A stretch of DNA of 64,000 bases from Gari tellinella (Eukaryota > Mollusca > Bivalvia > Cardiida > Psammobiidae). The position numbers were made by a program, and so were the translations under genes. Shown in pieces: positions 54,832 through 64,000 of this stretch. The stretch's first letter is position 1, and the number at the start of each line of letters is the position of its first letter. Where the stretch lies: positions 44,376,189 through 44,440,188 of the forward strand of contig OV277869.1 of assembly GCA_922989275.2 (NCBI GenBank). Reading direction: 5' to 3'. Below the pieces are notes generated by a model. That model saw only the letters and a list, made by a program, of their open reading frames with translations, did no database searches and was not told the DNA's origin.

Positions 54832-55283
54832 AACTCAGATCCAGCCTCTGCAGAATTCAATTTAGAAACAATGTGTTTACTACAATGTCACATTTGACAA
54901 AATAACAGGAAAAGTTACTTGCTAATAGTTGATCTTGTTATGTGCCCCATGAATTAGTATCAAATGTTTCCTGATGCAGCTTGACAGATGTTGATATTTT
55001 TCCTGCTGTTGCACTGTCAACAAACAGTTCAGAGTCTGATCCAGTGCCAAATTTCCGTCATTCGCTCAACCTGTAACGACTGTCCTCATCTCATGTCCAT
55101 TGGCAAGCATCAACATCTCTAAATGTTATTGTGACTGCCTAATGTAAGATGAAAGTAATGCAGACAATTTTAGCTGAAAAACTTTATGATATTCTGCTGT
55201 AAGCATAGTTCAATCCCTTGTTTCTGGATCCCAGCATACCAATTATTAGGTTTGCGATTAAAATTTATTATTCTTATGCAAGA
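54832..55283. other. No gene recognised; eroded D and G cores
   Basis: A D half-core at about 55020-55050 (CAAACAGTTCAGAGTCTG) and a worn G core at about 55138-55203. Confidence 0.45.
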
Positions 55284-55492
55284 TTAACCCATTACTCCAT
55301 AAATGCAACTTTTTACACCTAATTATTTCTGCACCAAGCAAAGCAGTCCCCTTCTAAGAAGTCTTGAATGTTTCAGGATAGTACTTAGCTTAAAACAGGT
55401 TGAAAGTAAAGCAGAATGATCCTTTACTTTCAACCTGCTATGAACAACCACCTGTCTTCAGTACTGAAAACAAGCTAAGGGGAAAGGGTTAA
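55284..55492 (-). mobile_element. Family B variant, left of a tandem pair
   Basis: TTAACCCATTACTCCATAAA, then AGCAGTCCCCTTCTAAGAAG as in the 46805 copy, reduced core AAAGCAGAATGATCC, end GGGGAAAGGGTTAA, whose TTAA opens the next B. Confidence 0.75.
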
Positions 55493-55739
55493 CCCATTAC
55501 CCCTTAAAAACGCCTTTTTACGCCTCTATTTATTCTTCCACTGAAGAAATTAGTTCAAATTTATACAGCCAAGAATATGTATCAGAAGAAATATTTTCTA
55601 TATCCTTGCAGATGGTAGCTTAAAGCAGGCTGAAAGTAAAGCAGAATGTGCCTGAAGGCACATTCTGCTTTACTTTCAACCTGCTTTAAGTGGTCACCTG
55701 TTTTCAAAGCTAGAAATAGGCTAAGAGGTAATGGGTTAA
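55489..55739 (-). mobile_element. Full-length family B MITE (251 bp), right of a tandem pair
   Basis: TTAACCCATTACCCCTTAAA to GAGGTAATGGGTTAA; core AATGTGCCTGAAGGCACATT. Confidence 0.85.
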
Positions 55740-55944
55740 TATTGTTGAGACTTATAGTCTGTAAATGCAAAGGTATGTATTAAATACCTGAATTCTCAAG
55801 GTCGAACAAGAAGATACTACTTTGTCTCTTAGCCTCTTGCTACTGGCTATTTAACGTAACCTTGGATATGCTGAATAATTATCAGAAAGCATTATCATAT
55901 GCTCCAAATTATTCCTTTTTGGTACAGGCAGAAATATGTATAAA

Positions 55945-55989
55945 ACTGTCAAACAGTTTGGATCCTGATCTGGATCCAAGCTGTTTGCA
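55945..55989. mobile_element. Short family D palindrome lacking its centre
   Basis: CAAACAGTTTGGATCCTGAT folds directly on ATCTGGATCCAAGCTGTTTG; the GC-rich middle stem is gone. Confidence 0.6.
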
Positions 55990-56769
55990 ATAATTATCAA
56001 CACTGGTTCCCTGCATTCAAAGGCCGTAGCCAGGTTTTAAAATAGACTTATACCCAGCTTTCACAGGGTTAAAGAGTTATCAGTTTCTAGGTATTAGGGC
56101 TACTATCTGTAGTTTCCGCTTCATTTTAACCTTCAATCATAAGATTTATATTAGAGTTTTAACCTCTTAAAATGTTTATCTAACGAGACTATCTGCAACT
56201 GATTATTGACTTATCTCCCTCAGTTATCTGCCTCGCATGTAGCTCTTCCTTCACATGTTGAAAGAAGATAAGAAAATCTGTTACAGGAAGTCCGAGTTGC
56301 CATGGTATCTTCTGACAAAGGGCCTCTGGGTTATTTCAAAATATCATGTCCTGCAAAGGGCCTTTCCGCTAATAAATCCCTGAACCCTTAGTCAGAATTA
56401 ATTACTGATGCTCACCTTGTGTAGATAATAATTAGTGCCATTCTTTGATATATAGATTTACATTTATCAATATAACAAAAAATTATAAAAATATATCTCA
56501 AACATTTCCTGGAGCATAAATATCAAATCTATCTAAAATTAGAATTTGGTATCTGTTATTATGATCTCTGTTTTTTTCCTGTTTAAAAAATACCACATTT
56601 CAGTCCTTATTCATTTACGCTATCATTTCATTATGGGAAATGGTCTGTACGGAAATCTGTGTCTGAAATCAACACGAAGGCGTCCATTAGATAAATTAAC
56701 TCATTAAAGTTTAACCATGGTTAATGAACCTGGTAGCATGTAGACAACAATTCTCCTAGAGACTTAAAG
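55990..56769. other. No gene recognised
   Basis: Unassigned AT-rich sequence. Confidence 0.5.
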
Positions 56770-56819
56770 ACTCAATGGTCTGAATCCTGATCAGACACCA
56801 AGTAATATAATTAACTCGG

Positions 56820-57065
56820 CAGGGCTGCCATTTCTCCGGATTTTTCCTAAATCTCCGGATTTTTTTCCCAGTACATGGTAGCTTAAAGCAGACTGAAAGT
56901 AAAGCAGAATGTGCCCTAAGGCGCATTCTGCTTTACTTACAGCCTGCTTTAACTAGTCGCATGTCAACAAAACAAGAAAAAGGCTATGGGGTAAAGGCTA
57001 GATTCGTAAAATCGCACTTGAAAAATGCAAATTTGGAAATCTTAGGATTTTTCATGGCAGCCCTG
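56820..57065. mobile_element. Element I: CAGGGCTGCCA-ended element with 6-bp target duplication
   Basis: CAGGGCTGCCATTTCTCCGG to TTCATGGCAGCCCTG, flanked on both sides by ACTCGG (56814-56819, 57066-57071). Its first bases and 6-bp duplication match family C, suggesting the same transposase type. A B fragment lies inside. Confidence 0.75.
56868..57000 (-). mobile_element. Family B fragment inside element I
   Basis: GTAGCTTAAAGCAGACTGAA, core AATGTGCCCTAAGGCGCATT, end GGCTATGGGGTAAAGG; the distal part of B is missing. Confidence 0.7.
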
Positions 57066-57215
57066 ACTCGGCATATGATCAAGATACAGACTGTTTGTCT
57101 GGTAGATTGTATATGTGCAGAAAAAGAGTAACTTATTGAATAAACTCTTTGAATGGATAATATATATTATGTAAAAAAAGGTTAATGAAGCTATTGAGAT
57201 ACAGTATAACTTCTT

Positions 57216-57416
57216 TTCACCCTTCACCCCATTGCCTGTTTCTAGTTTTGAGGACAGATGCTCACCTAAAGCAGGTTGAAGTAAAGCAGAATGCACCTTA
57301 TCTAATACATACTTCTGTGGTACATATTTTTTGGTTACAATAAAGTGGAGCTATTTTCTTCAGGGGAGGAATAAATTAAAGGGGTGAAAAGGTGTAACTA
57401 TGGAGTAATGGGTTAA
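57216..57416 (+). mobile_element. Family B MITE missing the right core arm, abutting A
   Basis: CACCCTTCACCCCATTGCCT, then GCAGAATGCACCTTATCTAA, end GGAGTAATGGGTTAA. The last TTAA (57413-57416) also begins the next A. Confidence 0.7.
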
Positions 57417-57663
57417 CTCTTTCCTCCCTAAAACTTTAAATAGACAATTCCAATTTCCATTATAGTCTAGTCCATTTCTGACTTTTAAGGGTTGTTTTTG
57501 TCAATGTTTGACATTATGACAAACAGTGAAGACCCTGATCAGAGGGCTCCTTTCGGAGCCCTCTGATCTGGGTCTTCATTGTTTGCATAGGACAAGTGTA
57601 CTCTTCACATATACACTGTTGGAAAAGGACGCCTATATGCGGGACTAGGGTTCAAATGGTTAA
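57413..57663 (+). mobile_element. Full-length family A MITE (251 bp)
   Basis: TTAACTCTTTCCTCCCTAAA to GGGTTCAAATGGTTAA; core at about 57519-57586. Confidence 0.85.
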
Positions 57664-57956
57664 GTGACACTCATTATAAGTCATTAAAACAGGTGGAAGC
57701 CTAATGCAGGACATGCATGGAACAGCTAGATTCTGATAATGGGTAAAACTAGCATTTATCTTCCAATTCAGTGATGAATAAGATTGAATTTGAGACAGTT
57801 GTTGAGCAATTATTTAAGCCAAATTTGAGACATTTGTTAAGACAATTTTTAAGCAGACATCATTCTAGCAACCAACCTATATTCACCATTCAGGGAGTTG
57901 ATACCACAATCTTGTGCTCAGTGCCATGTAATATTTGGGAGAAAAACACAACCTAC

Positions 57957-58207
57957 TTAACCCTTTGAACCCTAGTCCCGCATATAGGTGTCCTTTTCAA
58001 ACAGTGTACATGTGAATAGTACACTTGTTCTATGCAAACAGTGAAGACCCAGATCAGAGGGCTCCGAAAGGAGCCCTCTGATCAGGGTCTTCGCTGTTTG
58101 TCACAATGCCAAACATTGACAAAAACAACCTTTAAAAGTCAGAAATGGACTAGACTATAATTGGAAACTGGAATTGTCCATTTAACGTTTCAGGGAGGAA
58201 AGGGTTA
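57957..58207 (-). mobile_element. Full-length family A MITE (251 bp)
   Basis: In reverse: TTAACCCTTTGAACCCTAGT to TTTCAGGGAGGAAAGGGTTAA; core at about 58035-58102. Confidence 0.85.
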
Positions 58208-58312
58208 AGTCCTATAAACCCCCAATGTCCTCAGATATGTCATACAAGTGCTGCCAAGCAATCTATGTGAAGCTGCTCCAGTTACCAACTCAATGGCTTG
58301 TACTCTTTCTTG

Positions 58313-58532
58313 CACAGTTAAACCTTTATTAAGCAACCACTTAATAAACATGCATGGTGACCTTTCATTAGAGGTGATGGCTTAATGCACGGAAACAGTA
58401 ATGCAGAAGGCTCCTATAGGAGCCTTCTGCATTACTGTTGCCCTGCATTAAGCCGCCACATGTCATAGATAATACTTTAATGTACTGTCTTTTAGTGTTC
58501 GTTTAATATAGGTTAATATAGGTTTTATTGTA
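58313..58532. mobile_element. Complete family G MITE (about 220 bp, Tc1/mariner-type)
   Basis: CACAGTTAAACCTTTATTAA at the left and AGGTTTTATTGTA at the right, with a perfect central AGAAGGCTCCTATAGGAGCC (both arms AAGG/CCTT where others have AAAG/CTTT). Confidence 0.75.
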
Positions 58533-58641
58533 CATCTCTGCAAATTTTCTCTGCTAAGAAACAAATAATAAGGAAACCTGTGTTTAAATGTTCGTTCAAT
58601 GAAGAAGTTTTTAATTTACATCTCAATGGATAGATCCCTGG

Positions 58642-58714
58642 ATTATTGCAGAACAAAAGTAATACAGAAAGCTCCTTAAATGAGCTTTCTCCATTACTTT
58701 TGTTCTGCATTATA
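58642..58714. mobile_element. Family G core
   Basis: ATTATTGCAGAACAAAAGTA pairs with TACTTTTGTTCTGCATTAT around AAGCTCCTTAAATGAGCTT. Confidence 0.7.
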
Positions 58715-58999
58715 CTACAATCTGTCTTTAAGACTGAATACGAAGTCTTGTTTTGATTGGCTCTTTACTACATGTATGACTGTAGAAAACCCCACAAAAC
58801 CAGAGCTCCCAGAGTTAATGAGTGGACGCCAGAAAGCATGAAACAAACTCAAGTATGACCAGGCACGTGCTCCTATTGCAAGTCATTAATTCCAGCCCCC
58901 CCTAAATTATTGTCATCTCCTGAAAAACATCATCTGCTACACTTTCCGAAATCAACTCATACTCTGTTTTACTTAGCATGAATACAGTCGATATTACAA

Positions 59000-59063
59000 A
59001 CAAATTAGATCCTGATCGGGCTGGACATTTTATGGGGCCAGATCAGGGTCTGGTATGTTTTGT
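59000..59063. mobile_element. Degenerate family D core
   Basis: CAAATTAGATCCTGATCGGG and GGCCAGATCAGGGTCTGG; outer arms eroded. Confidence 0.45.
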
Positions 59064-59227
59064 AAATGTCCTCGGTACTGATTTTCCCCTAACATTCATG
59101 GGGTTAAGTCACGAATTAAAAAGATTCAATGCTGAAATCTCAAGGATGCGAGATCAAGCTTGATCAGACAAGATAGCCAACCATGCTGCTATTACTTGAG
59201 GCAAGACGTCATATTTCTGTATTTCAG

Positions 59228-59429
59228 TACAGCCAAACTTCGATATATCAAACTCACTAAAGTCTAATAACATATCCTTATTTTAATGTTAAAACGTGGC
59301 TATGCCACGTTTTAACATTGAAATAAGGGTATGTTTGACTCAAGCGAGGTCGAAATCATAAACTACAACTGTAGAAATAGGGAAATCTTTTCCAGTTAAG
59401 CTAGTTGGAGGTATTGAAGTTGGCCTGTA
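59228..59429. mobile_element. Family H MITE (about 202 bp)
   Basis: TACAGCCAAACTTCGATATA at the left, inverse TACAGGCCAACTTCAATACC at the right. The core AAAACGTGGCTATGCCACGT lies within AACATATCCTTATTTTAATG arms. Confidence 0.75.
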
Positions 59430-60139
59430 CATAGATTCTATCCCAGTGTATCCCTTGGCTTATCATACCAAAGCCTCCGAACATAAATTCAGCCTACGAT
59501 AATATCAGACAGCTTTCGATATGCTGCTGAGATTTCATGTTATCGCTCATGACTGAGAAGCTATCAGACGGAGGATCGAAAACAAGTTTTTATGTATTTT
59601 GTAACAATTGAGACAACCTGTCAACCCATTATCTATAATATTACGTGGCGTTCTATTCTTGGCACCGCGAAGCCAAAGTCTATAATGATGTTTTTGGGAG
59701 AAAACCATTCCAAGCAATGTGTCAATATTTTTAGATGATTTGGCTGAAGGTTTATATGTTAAATTAAACCTCCAAACAGCGTGATTTGGATTGGCAAACA
59801 GGTTGTTTTTTTGTGTATGAAAGATCAGTAGGTACCCAGCTGAAATTCTTCTAACTCTAAAATATACAGTTCCTTCTGGTGTGATGTTGATAAAAAAAAT
59901 CGCAAAATGTCAATTAAATTGCAAAACTGTGCAAAATTGTTGGCAATTAATTAGCAATTATGTCCTGTAGTGTTTTAATGAAGTAAAGTACTTTAATAAT
60001 AACTGGAAAACCTTTATACAGTCGCGCCGCAAATACAGTCATGATTTGTAATGATTAGGGGTTACTGATTTCAGATCAAAAGTAATGCCAAAAACTTTAC
60101 CTTGGCTCTGCATTTAAAAACACCATTTATTCATTCATT
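59430..60139. other. No gene recognised
   Basis: Unassigned sequence; a worn G left arm (CAAAAGTAATGCCAAAAAC) near 60077. Confidence 0.5.
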
Positions 60140-60351
60140 TTAACCCTTTCCCCCATAAATTCGCCTTTTACGCCTCTTTTTCATTCCTCCACTGAAGAAA
60201 ATAGTTCCAATTTATACAATTATGAATATTTATCTTAAGATATATTTTCTATTTTCTAGTAGATCTAAGGCGCATTCTGCTTTACTTTCACCCTGCTTTA
60301 AGTGGTCACATGTCTTCAAAACTTGAAACAGGCTATGGGATTACGGGTTAA
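60140..60351 (-). mobile_element. Family B MITE missing the left core arm
   Basis: TTAACCCTTTCCCCCATAAA, then AGATCTAAGGCGCATTCTGC directly, end GGGATTACGGGTTAA. The following TTAAGCCACCATCCATC suggests the host was a G element. Confidence 0.7.
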
Positions 60352-60876
60352 GCCACCATCCATCTTTAGAAATTTGTATTCTTTATTGAATGGTTCCTGA
60401 ACATAGATTTGGCTGTACAGTGGGTATGGCTAACTACCGTAACTTGATTATGGATATGACAAATTTGTCAATAATGTATATAGATGTCTGATCATATAAT
60501 AAAGAACTGATATATATTCCATCAGCAATCTGCCTCTATTGATTCTATGATGATTACCAGTACTCCATGTTCATAAGACTAGAGCTGAAAAAAAAAACGA
60601 TTTTTTTTTAATGAGATTTGAAATTTTCTGGAACAAAATGAGATTTGTTATTGCATAATTTGGCACCAGTATTCATTAAAACTTTTCCATTTTAAATAAT
60701 TGTCCTCTTCTTAAATGTCAGCTGCATCATTTAGGAAAATAATTTAACTAGAAAATATTTCACACTGGTTTTCAAGTACCCTTGCAGTCTAAAATGTTTT
60801 TGTTGGCACTTGCCAAAGAAACAATATTTAAACCCTTTCAGTCATAACATATTTTCGGCTCTCAAGACTGGTGGTT

Positions 60877-60950
60877 GCTTCAAGCAGGTTTGAAAGTGAA
60901 GCAGAAAGCTCCTACAGGAGATTTCTGCTTTACTTTTAGCCTGTTTTGAG
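60877..60950. mobile_element. Family G core
   Basis: GCTTCAAGCAGGTTTGAAAG and CTTTTAGCCTGTTTTGAGC around AAAGCTCCTACAGGAG. Confidence 0.65.
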
Positions 60951-61037
60951 CATGCACCTGTGTTGATACATGAAATTTTTAACTTGGGTCATATAACAGG
61001 ACTCGTTAGAAGCATGAAAAGGCATTTCATTTGATGA

Positions 61038-61208
61038 CAGAACTCCAGATAAGGGGAGTATTTCAAAAACTAAAACCCTTATTTCTGCATTAAACCCTAT
61101 GGTGTTTGAGAGGATTCTTTTGAGTAGTAACACCATGGAATTTGGTGTTGAATTAATTGAGAAAATGAAGGATTTTGTTCAGTGTCCTTCCTCTTACCTG
61201 GGGCCCTG
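61038..61208. mobile_element. Family C MITE with deleted hairpin arm
   Basis: CAGAACTCCAGATAAGGGG to CTTACCTGGGGCCCTG; the core is reduced to GAGGATTCTTTTGAGTAG. Flanks TGATGA and CGATGA give a 6-bp duplication with one difference. Confidence 0.7.
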
Positions 61209-61324
61209 CGATGAATAGGTAAAAGTATCAAAAAGGCGTCTCTATTGGGAAATTAGGGTTAAAAGACAAGACCTGACTCTTCTCTAAATGGCTTGGCAAT
61301 ACAAGCTCAAGTGTTTCTGCTGTT

Positions 61325-61549
61325 TTAACTCTTTGCATGCTAGCATCAGATATTTGCGTCACAGTGATAATTACCTTTGCAAACATTTTGGATCCAGATA
61401 AGCGTAACGCGGCGCCTCATTTGGATCCAAACTGTTTGACACTCTGACACTGTTTTGAAAATTAATTTTGAAAATTCAATATTTAGAACAGTAGCAGATG
61501 ACCGAAAATTGTTGCAGACTAAAAAATTACCCAGCATGCAAAGAGTTAA
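61325..61549 (+). mobile_element. Complete family D MITE (225 bp)
   Basis: TTAACTCTTTGCATGCTAGC to CAGCATGCAAAGAGTTAA gives a 17-bp inverted repeat with TTAA at each end. The core (about 61378-61440) is eroded but shows CATTTTGGATCCAG / TTGGATCCAAACTG. This copy defines the D element ends. Confidence 0.8.
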
Positions 61550-61873
61550 CAGTTGATAAGCTGTTTACTCGCATTATTTCCTACGCATATCAGGGTCATG
61601 TGGGGTTATCACTCTAAAGTGATTTGTAGGCGTTTATAAATTAGTAATTCCGGTGATCATGAAATGTTGTGAAGGTGTCAAAACGATAAAAAGGGTATTG
61701 CCTAGATTTAGACAGAATAAGTTAACCCTGCTGAAAAAATGTCGGTCAAGGCCCGGCTACTTATGAAAATACTGTTTTAGTTTCCAAATTTCCAAAATAG
61801 ATATCTACATTGGCTCTGCATTTCATAATACTCCATGGAATTTTGTTTAGAACCAAGCTCTTTGGTCAACCTT

Positions 61874-62010
61874 TTTAACCCATTACCCCATAGCCTGTTT
61901 CTAGTTTTGAATATGGGTGATGGCTTAAAATAGGTTGAAGGTAAAGCAGAATGCTACTAAAGGAGCTTTCTGCTTTTACTTTCAACCTGTTTTAAGCTTC
62001 CTTTCTGGAA
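61874..62010 (+). mobile_element. B/G hybrid element
   Basis: The B left end TTAACCCATTACCCCATAGC and arm AAAATAGGTTGAAGGTAAAG lead to a G-type centre CTACTAAAGGAGCTTTCTGC, then B/G arm CAACCTGTTTTAAGC. The B right half is absent. Confidence 0.6.
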
Positions 62011-62410
62011 AGGTCCGTTTGTGTTTTATGTTCAGGACTTCCTACTTTAAAATTCTACAACTCTAGATCAAAGATGAATTTCAGTTTTTAAGCGGACAAC
62101 ATTAAATCATGTTTTCAAGGGGTTTAATTTAATGGTGGCAGCAATAAGTTTAAGTCAGTAATAAATGTTGGGAAGCTTGAGGTTTTATAGACTATCTAAG
62201 ACATTATCAGAGAGGTAGATCAGGCCAGAAGTGGTACCTTCAACACCTGTGAGAATATAGCATTTCAAATGTCCCTAATAGTTACCTAATAGCTTCATGT
62301 TCATCTTTGTTAATAGCCATATAATATATGTTCAACTGACAGTGAAGTATTATAAGCATTCAATGTCATCCCCATTTTAGCAAATTTTCTAAGAAATTGC
62401 CCACGCATCT

Positions 62411-62746
62411 TTAACCCTTTACGTCATAGCTGTTCCTAGTTTTGAAAACATATGACCACTTAACCCTTTACCCAATAGAAGCGCCTTTTAGCGGATATGA
62501 TTTATTCATCCGCTGAAGAAAATAGTTTCAATTTAATCAGTAATGAATATGTATTAAAGGGAATATTTTCTATATTATAGCACATGATAGCTTAAAGCAG
62601 GCTGAAAGTAGAGCAGAATGCGCCCTAAGGCGCATTCTGCTTTACTTTCAACCTGCTTTAAGTAGTCATCTATCTTAAGTACTATAAATAGGCTATCAGG
62701 TAAAGGGTTAAAACATGTTGATAGTATTTATGGAGTAATAGGTTAA
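62411..62746 (+). mobile_element. Family B remnant interrupted by another B
   Basis: TTAACCCTTTACGTCATAGC .. CATATGACCAC at the left and TATTTATGGAGTAATAGGTTAA-type end at the right surround a complete B. Confidence 0.65.
62460..62711 (-). mobile_element. Full-length family B MITE (252 bp) nested in B
   Basis: TTAACCCTTTACCCAATAGA to ATCAGGTAAAGGGTTAA; core AATGCGCCCTAAGGCGCATT. Confidence 0.85.
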
Positions 62747-62925
62747 ACTCTTTGCAAGCTACTCATTGAAAATGAATTACCTATGTAAATAGTTTGGATC
62801 CAGATGAGATACCAACCCTATTTTGATACTCTGACCCAATTTTAGAAGTATTTTTGAATAAGAACATAAGCAGAGGAATATTGTTGCAGATGAAAAATAA
62901 TTAATCTTTCTGAAAGAGTCAAAAT
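62743..62925 (+). mobile_element. Family D MITE, core mostly lost
   Basis: TTAAACTCTTTGCAAGCTAC, AGTTTGGATCCAGATGAGAT, ATTGTTGCAGATGAAAAATA and end CTGAAAGAGTC. Its first TTAA is the last TTAA of the B remnant. Confidence 0.6.
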
Positions 62926-63108
62926 GGTCGCTCGGCACACGTTATGATTATGATTAAAATTCAATCTCAAAGAATTCAGGTTTTTCATATTGGCCTCTAT
63001 CTGTGTGTGAGGATAAATTTTTTTTGATTTTGTAGATTATTTATCTAAGAATTGGATAACAGACTGTTTATTTAAATGTTCATCTGCAGATGTGTGATAA
63101 AGCTTTTT

Positions 63109-63150
63109 ACCCAGATCATGTAATCTCTAACCCAGATCGTGTAATCTCTA
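63109..63150 (+). repeat. 21-bp tandem repeat, two copies
   Basis: ACCCAGATCATGTAATCTCT and ACCCAGATCGTGTAATCTCT (one difference), with a partial third copy. Confidence 0.75.
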
Positions 63151-63275
63151 ACCCAAAGCTTTTCATACTTCTTACCATTACAATACTGAATTTTCAAATG
63201 GACTTTTCCATTTTGTAATAAATAACCTATTTCATTGACTACCAATACTTTTGCATCCAAAATATTTACATGTAT

Positions 63276-63344
63276 GACAAACGGTGTATACCTAGATCAG
63301 AGGGTTCCTTTAGGAGCTGTCTGATCTAGGTTTACAATGTTGGC
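63276..63344. mobile_element. Family A core without A ends
   Basis: GACAAACGGTGTATACCTAG and CTAGGTTTACAATGTTGGC around GGTTCCTTTAGGAGC; the CCTAG/CTAGG change is on both arms. Confidence 0.65.
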
Positions 63345-63759
63345 AAATGATGTATACATTCTTGGTTCCCACACTGTAATGGTTTATATTATATCAGTTG
63401 TCAGCCTGGAACCATGGAGAGGCCTCTTTTCCATAGTTGTTATTGTTTTATTCTTGCCAGTAGGTACAGATAAAACCGGGGCAATACAAACGGAAAACTG
63501 TTGATAATTACAGATTTTATGTATCAAGGCTTTATAGATTTCTTCAGAGGGCCGACAAAGACAGCATTTGTTCTAAGCCTTTCCTGATGTACTCAAGTAT
63601 ATTTACACTGCAGTCACAAAAAGCATACGAAATGTAATGGGCCTTTGTATGAAAGGGTTGCCATGGTAATCAAATGGTTATGATCCATACTATATTCACT
63701 AATAAAAGATGTATCATAGGTGCAGACTTGATTATACCTCAGTAAGAGTGGTTATTATC
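63345..63759. other. No gene recognised
   Basis: Unassigned sequence. Confidence 0.5.
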
Positions 63760-63975
63760 CCTTTAGCTCTTTGATAACTACAATAACATTGTCGTCTGCA
63801 ACAACTGTCGTCTGCCAGCTAAATAAAATTAGAATTTCCTAAAATATATTTCAAACTAGGATCATAGTCAAACAGTTTGGATTCTTATGGAGCACCGAGG
63901 TGGGTTCTGTCTGATCTTGGTCCAAACTGTCTGAAAAGATAATCATAATTTTGTCTGTTAGCATGCAAAGAATAT
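63760..63975 (-). mobile_element. Family D MITE, reversed, near full length
   Basis: CTTTAGCTCTTTGATAAC at one end and TTAGCATGCAAAGAAT at the other; worn core CAAACAGTTTGGATTCTTAT / ATCTTGGTCCAAACTGTC. Confidence 0.6.
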
Positions 63976-64000
63976 TGGCAAAGAATTTGAACTCTGAATG

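Larger units (their letters stand above)
56770..57110. mobile_element. Family D element interrupted by element I
   Basis: GTCTGAATCCTGATCAGACA on the left and ATGATCAAGATACAGACTG on the right are the arms of one eroded D core, now separated by I. Confidence 0.5.
54155..64000 (+). other. Intron downstream of the RBMS exon
   Basis: The stretch begins with the donor GTAAGT and has no recognisable continuation of RRM1 (an RNP1 K/R-G-F/Y-G/A-F-V-like strand) up to the window end. It carries the same repeat families as the upstream side. Confidence 0.7.

Noticed and set aside
439..62711. CRISPR array or other regularly spaced direct repeats
   Set aside because: Repeats are palindromic, irregularly spaced, in several families and on both strands, with no unique spacers of constant length.

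Overview
The window is eukaryotic, AT-rich and almost entirely non-coding. It most likely comes from a bivalve mollusc. This rests on two things. One is a repeat at 16277-16440 starting AGCTCACCTGAGCAC, whose hairpin start and following sequence I recognise as common in bivalve genomes. The other is a single coding exon (53994-54154, + strand) matching the start of RRM1 of the RBMS / alan-shepard family of RNA-binding proteins. I can support no other coding exon. The exon has a splice acceptor and donor, so the window reads as intron (or 5' flank plus intron) up to 53993 and intron from 54155 to the end. Most longer open frames lie on palindromic repeats and recur with the repeat family, so they are not genes.

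What fills the window is about one hundred copies and fragments of short palindrome-centred elements (MITEs), roughly one per 600 bp, often nested. I name the families as follows. A: about 251 bp, TTAA ends, left end TTAACTCTTTCCTCC, core pairing CAGTGAAGACCC with GGGTCTTCACTG. B: about 251 bp, ends TTAACCCATTACCCCATA, core CTTAAAGCAGG..AAAGTAAAGCAGAAT around a central TTAA. C: about 193 bp, ends CAGGGCTCCAGATAAG, 6-bp target duplications, core ACTCATTAGAATCGTCTC. D: about 225 bp, ends TTAACTCTTTGCATGC, core CAAACAGTTTGGATCCAGATC. E and G: about 205-220 bp, TA-flanked, ends CAGTAAAACCT, core GCAGAAAGCTCC. F: one TA-flanked element with 27-bp ends. H: TA-flanked, ends CAGTCGAACTTCG, core AAAACGTGGCTAAGCCACG, plus a 1.15-kb relative. 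I: one CAGGGCTGCCA element. A, B and D behave like piggyBac-type (TTAA) elements, E-H like Tc1/mariner-type (TA) elements, and C and I like hAT-type elements. These assignments rest on ends and target sites only, since no transposase is present.

Layout: 1-5100 holds D, G, A and C copies, a triple nest at 2047-2450, a BEL/Pao-like LTR at 3492-3663 and a tandem C pair. 5400-7150 is a run of nested B/E, B/A and C/B elements. 7300-19400 is B-rich, with a B inserted into the centre of another B (10273-10756), a tRNA-derived SINE and a candidate recursive splice site near 12834. 19900-31800 has two copies of a second SINE and many G, C and D cores. 32000-36100 has a second B-in-B nest and two E copies. 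36200-43700 has H elements and a C copy with a 22-bp G run. 45342-46488 is the 1.15-kb TA element. 46500-64000 alternates A, B and G elements around the RBMS exon. Between repeats are AT-rich stretches in which I see no gene.

Most striking: the same hairpin arms occur inside families with unrelated ends; B inserts at TTAA sites supplied by other repeats and by its own centre; elements abut through one shared TTAA; stem variants change on both arms together; and two C copies are flanked by 32-33-bp duplications instead of 6 bp.
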